The notes beneath the pieces were generated by a model. It was not told where the DNA came from, did no database searches, and saw only the letters and a program-made list of their open reading frames with translations. Of a DNA stretch of 64,000 bases, positions 62,634 to 64,000 are shown piece after piece (position 1 is the first letter of the stretch; every line of letters begins with the position of its first letter). The position numbers and the translations under genes are program-made. This DNA is from Asanoa siamensis (lineage in GTDB: Bacteria; Actinomycetota; Actinomycetes; Mycobacteriales; Micromonosporaceae). The stretch spans positions 86,447-150,446 of the forward strand of contig NZ_BONE01000009.1 in the NCBI RefSeq assembly GCF_016862555.1, given 5' to 3'.

Positions 62634-63463
62634 GCGAGCCCCAACGCGGCACGCGGGTCGCCGTCGAGCAGCCACTCGAGCGTCTCGGGCTTGATCGCCG
62701 GCAGCCCCGCCGGCCGCATGTCGGCCAGCGATCGCAGGCCGGCCACCGCCTCGGCCGGCGTCCACATCGGATAATCGGACCCGAACAGCAGCTTCTGCGT
62801 CACTCCCCACTCCTGCGCGCGGACCAGCGCCATGAACCCGTCCAGCGGCCGGGCCCACGAGGCCGACACGTCGCCGAACACGTTGCGGGCCTTGCGCAGC
62901 ACCACGATGGTCTCGCGCTGCCACGGGTGGCCGAGGTGGGCGATGATCTGCTTCAGGTCGGGGTGCCGGCGGGCCACGTCGTCGACCAGCAGCGGGTTCG
63001 TCAACTCCAACCGGCCCTCGGGGCTGGGTGTGGTGCCCATGTGCCAGAGCACGATCAGCCCGGCCTGCGTCGCGGCGCGGAAGAACGGGTCGTGTGCCTC
63101 GTCCCGCGGGTCGAAGTGGGCGAGCACCGGGTAGAGCTTGACGCCGCGCAGACCGCGGGCGATGCCGTCGGCCAACTGGTCCATGACGTCGGCGTCCGAC
63201 AGGTCCAGCGCCATGAAGCCGATCGTGTTCGTCGACGTGGCCGCGCAGAACTGCTCGACGTACTCGTTCGGTGTGATCACGCCGGCCCGGGTGGCCCGCA
63301 TGCCGAACACGAACGCGAGGTCCACGCCGGCCGCGGCCATCGCCTCGTCGTACTGCTCCGGCGTGCGGTCCGCGTACTCGTGGCCGTAGACGGGCTGCCA
63401 GTTGCGGTGCCATTCGCAGCCCCAGTGCTCCGCGAGATGACAATGGGTGTGTACGTCGATCAT
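62630..63463 (-). CDS. TIM-barrel amidohydrolase (amidohydrolase_2/ACMSD-like)
   Basis: A 277-residue metal-dependent hydrolase or decarboxylase of the amidohydrolase_2 family. It starts MIDVHTHCHLAEHW with the HxH metal motif, has LRGVKLYPVLAHFDP and IVLWHMGT in the middle, KQIIAHLGHPWQRETI for the metal-binding histidine and LLFGSDYPMW for the conserved Asp. Members act on C-N bonds or decarboxylate aromatic acids. It is coupled to the PLP enzyme and follows the D-aminoacylase gene by 10 bases. Confidence 0.85.
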   Translation of the reverse strand: MIDVHTHCHLAEHWGCEWHRNWQPVYGHEYADRTPEQYDEAMAAAGVDLAFVFGMRATRAGVITPNEYVEQFCAATSTNTIGFMALDLSDADVMDQLADGIARGLRGVKLYPVLAHFDPRDEAHDPFFRAATQAGLIVLWHMGTTPSPEGRLELTNPLLVDDVARRHPDLKQIIAHLGHPWQRETIVVLRKARNVFGDVSASWARPLDGFMALVRAQEWGVTQKLLFGSDYPMWTPAEAVAGLRSLADMRPAGLPAIKPETLEWLLDGDPRAALGLA

Positions 63464-63473
63464 GCGCTGCCTC

Positions 63474-64000
63474 TCAGGCTCTGCCAGCTTCGAGAACCAA
63501 GCCGGCGCGGACGCCGGTGTGTGCTCCCCCGTCGACGGTGACCGCGCCGTTGACCAGCACCAGGTCGATGCCGGCGGCGAACTGGTGCGGCGCGGTGAAG
63601 GTGGCCCGGTCGACCAGCGCGGCCGGGTCGAAGACGACCACGTCGGCCGGCGCCCCGGGCCGCAGCAGCCCGCGGTCGCGCAGTCCGACCCGGGCGGCGG
63701 GTGCCGACGTGCAGCGGCGCACCGCGTCCGGCAGGTCGGCCCCGTAGCGGTGCAGGTACCGCGGGAAGGTCCCGTAGCTGCGCGGATGGGGCACGCCGGC
63801 GCCGGTCACCCCACCGGGATCGAGCGCGAGCCCGTCGGAGGCGACGACGGCCGCGGGATGCGTGAGCACGGCCCGCAGGTCGTCCTCGCTGCGCCCGCCG
63901 GCGGTCATCAGCACCCCGTTGCCCAGCGACGCCAGCAGGTCGAGCACGACCTCCGCACCGTCGACGCCGGCGTCGGCCGCCAGCGACGCGATCGACCGCC
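63474..64000 (-). CDS. N-acyl-D-amino-acid deacylase-like amidohydrolase (C-terminal part)
   Basis: The last ~175 residues of an amidohydrolase-3-type enzyme; the gene runs in from beyond the right edge. Visible are AAVVASDGLALDPGG with the metal-site Asp, HPRSYGTFPRYLHRYG, TSAPAARVGLRDRGLLRPGA and the closing beta-sandwich ADVVVFDPAALVDRATFT. These blocks, especially the HPRSYGTFPR segment, are characteristic of D-aminoacylases/N-acyl-D-glutamate deacylases. It is the first visible gene of the operon continuing to 59340. Confidence 0.88.
   Translation of the reverse strand, partial: RSIASLAADAGVDGAEVVLDLLASLGNGVLMTAGGRSEDDLRAVLTHPAAVVASDGLALDPGGVTGAGVPHPRSYGTFPRYLHRYGADLPDAVRRCTSAPAARVGLRDRGLLRPGAPADVVVFDPAALVDRATFTAPHQFAAGIDLVLVNGAVTVDGGAHTGVRAGLVLEAGRA

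Overview
The window is about 70% GC or higher, with dense genes, many GTG starts and frequent four-base stop/start overlaps (ATGA, GTGA). Protein types (ECF sigma factor with RskA-type anti-sigma, CUT1 sugar transporter without its own ATPase, ASPIC/UnbV and DUF1702 proteins) point to a filamentous actinomycete, most likely Micromonosporaceae or a relative; the genus cannot be fixed from sequence alone. No rRNA, tRNA, insertion sequence or CRISPR array was recognised.

Positions 1-24741 look like the right part of an enediyne biosynthetic gene cluster that continues left of the window. Its core is a minus-strand, translationally coupled operon: UnbV (10694-12688), UnbU (9681-10688), the iterative enediyne polyketide synthase PKSE (3910-9684), the hotdog thioesterase (3473-3913), flavin reductase, cytochrome P450 and O-methyltransferase. 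A truncated epoxide hydrolase lies at the left edge. Around 13-24 kb are accessory genes: two tandem AhpD-like proteins, a histidine-rich membrane protein with a CopC-like protein, two DUF1702 (UnbL) paralogues, a GMC oxidoreductase with its small partner, AraC and MerR regulators, a TIGR03084-type metal protein, an SgcJ-family protein and an SCP2 protein.

Positions 24900-45468 are a carbohydrate region. A GH27 enzyme and two small genes are followed by what I read as a D-arabinan utilisation locus: GH116, GH172 (DUF2961) and GH183 (DUF4185) enzymes, an L-fucose/D-arabinose isomerase, an FGGY kinase, a three-gene ABC sugar uptake system and a LacI regulator. Four near-identical LacI-type operators (34423, 35557, 41721, 41791) tie these units into one regulon. 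A GH87-like beta-helix hydrolase and a membrane protein follow, with a decayed asparaginase gene between.

Positions 45612-59316 are mostly chromosomal housekeeping and signalling: an Hsp70-like gene interrupted by an in-frame amber codon, a two-component system, S-adenosylhomocysteine hydrolase behind an SAH riboswitch, a DUF4331/TPR/NicO metal-transport-like operon, a SigK/RskA pair, a phosphotransferase and a HAD phosphatase.

Positions 59340-64000 hold a minus-strand catabolic operon entering from the right edge: D-aminoacylase-like protein (partial), amidohydrolase, fold-III PLP enzyme, PIG-L deacetylase and a HisD-like dehydrogenase. It suggests breakdown of an N-acylated D-amino acid or related compound.
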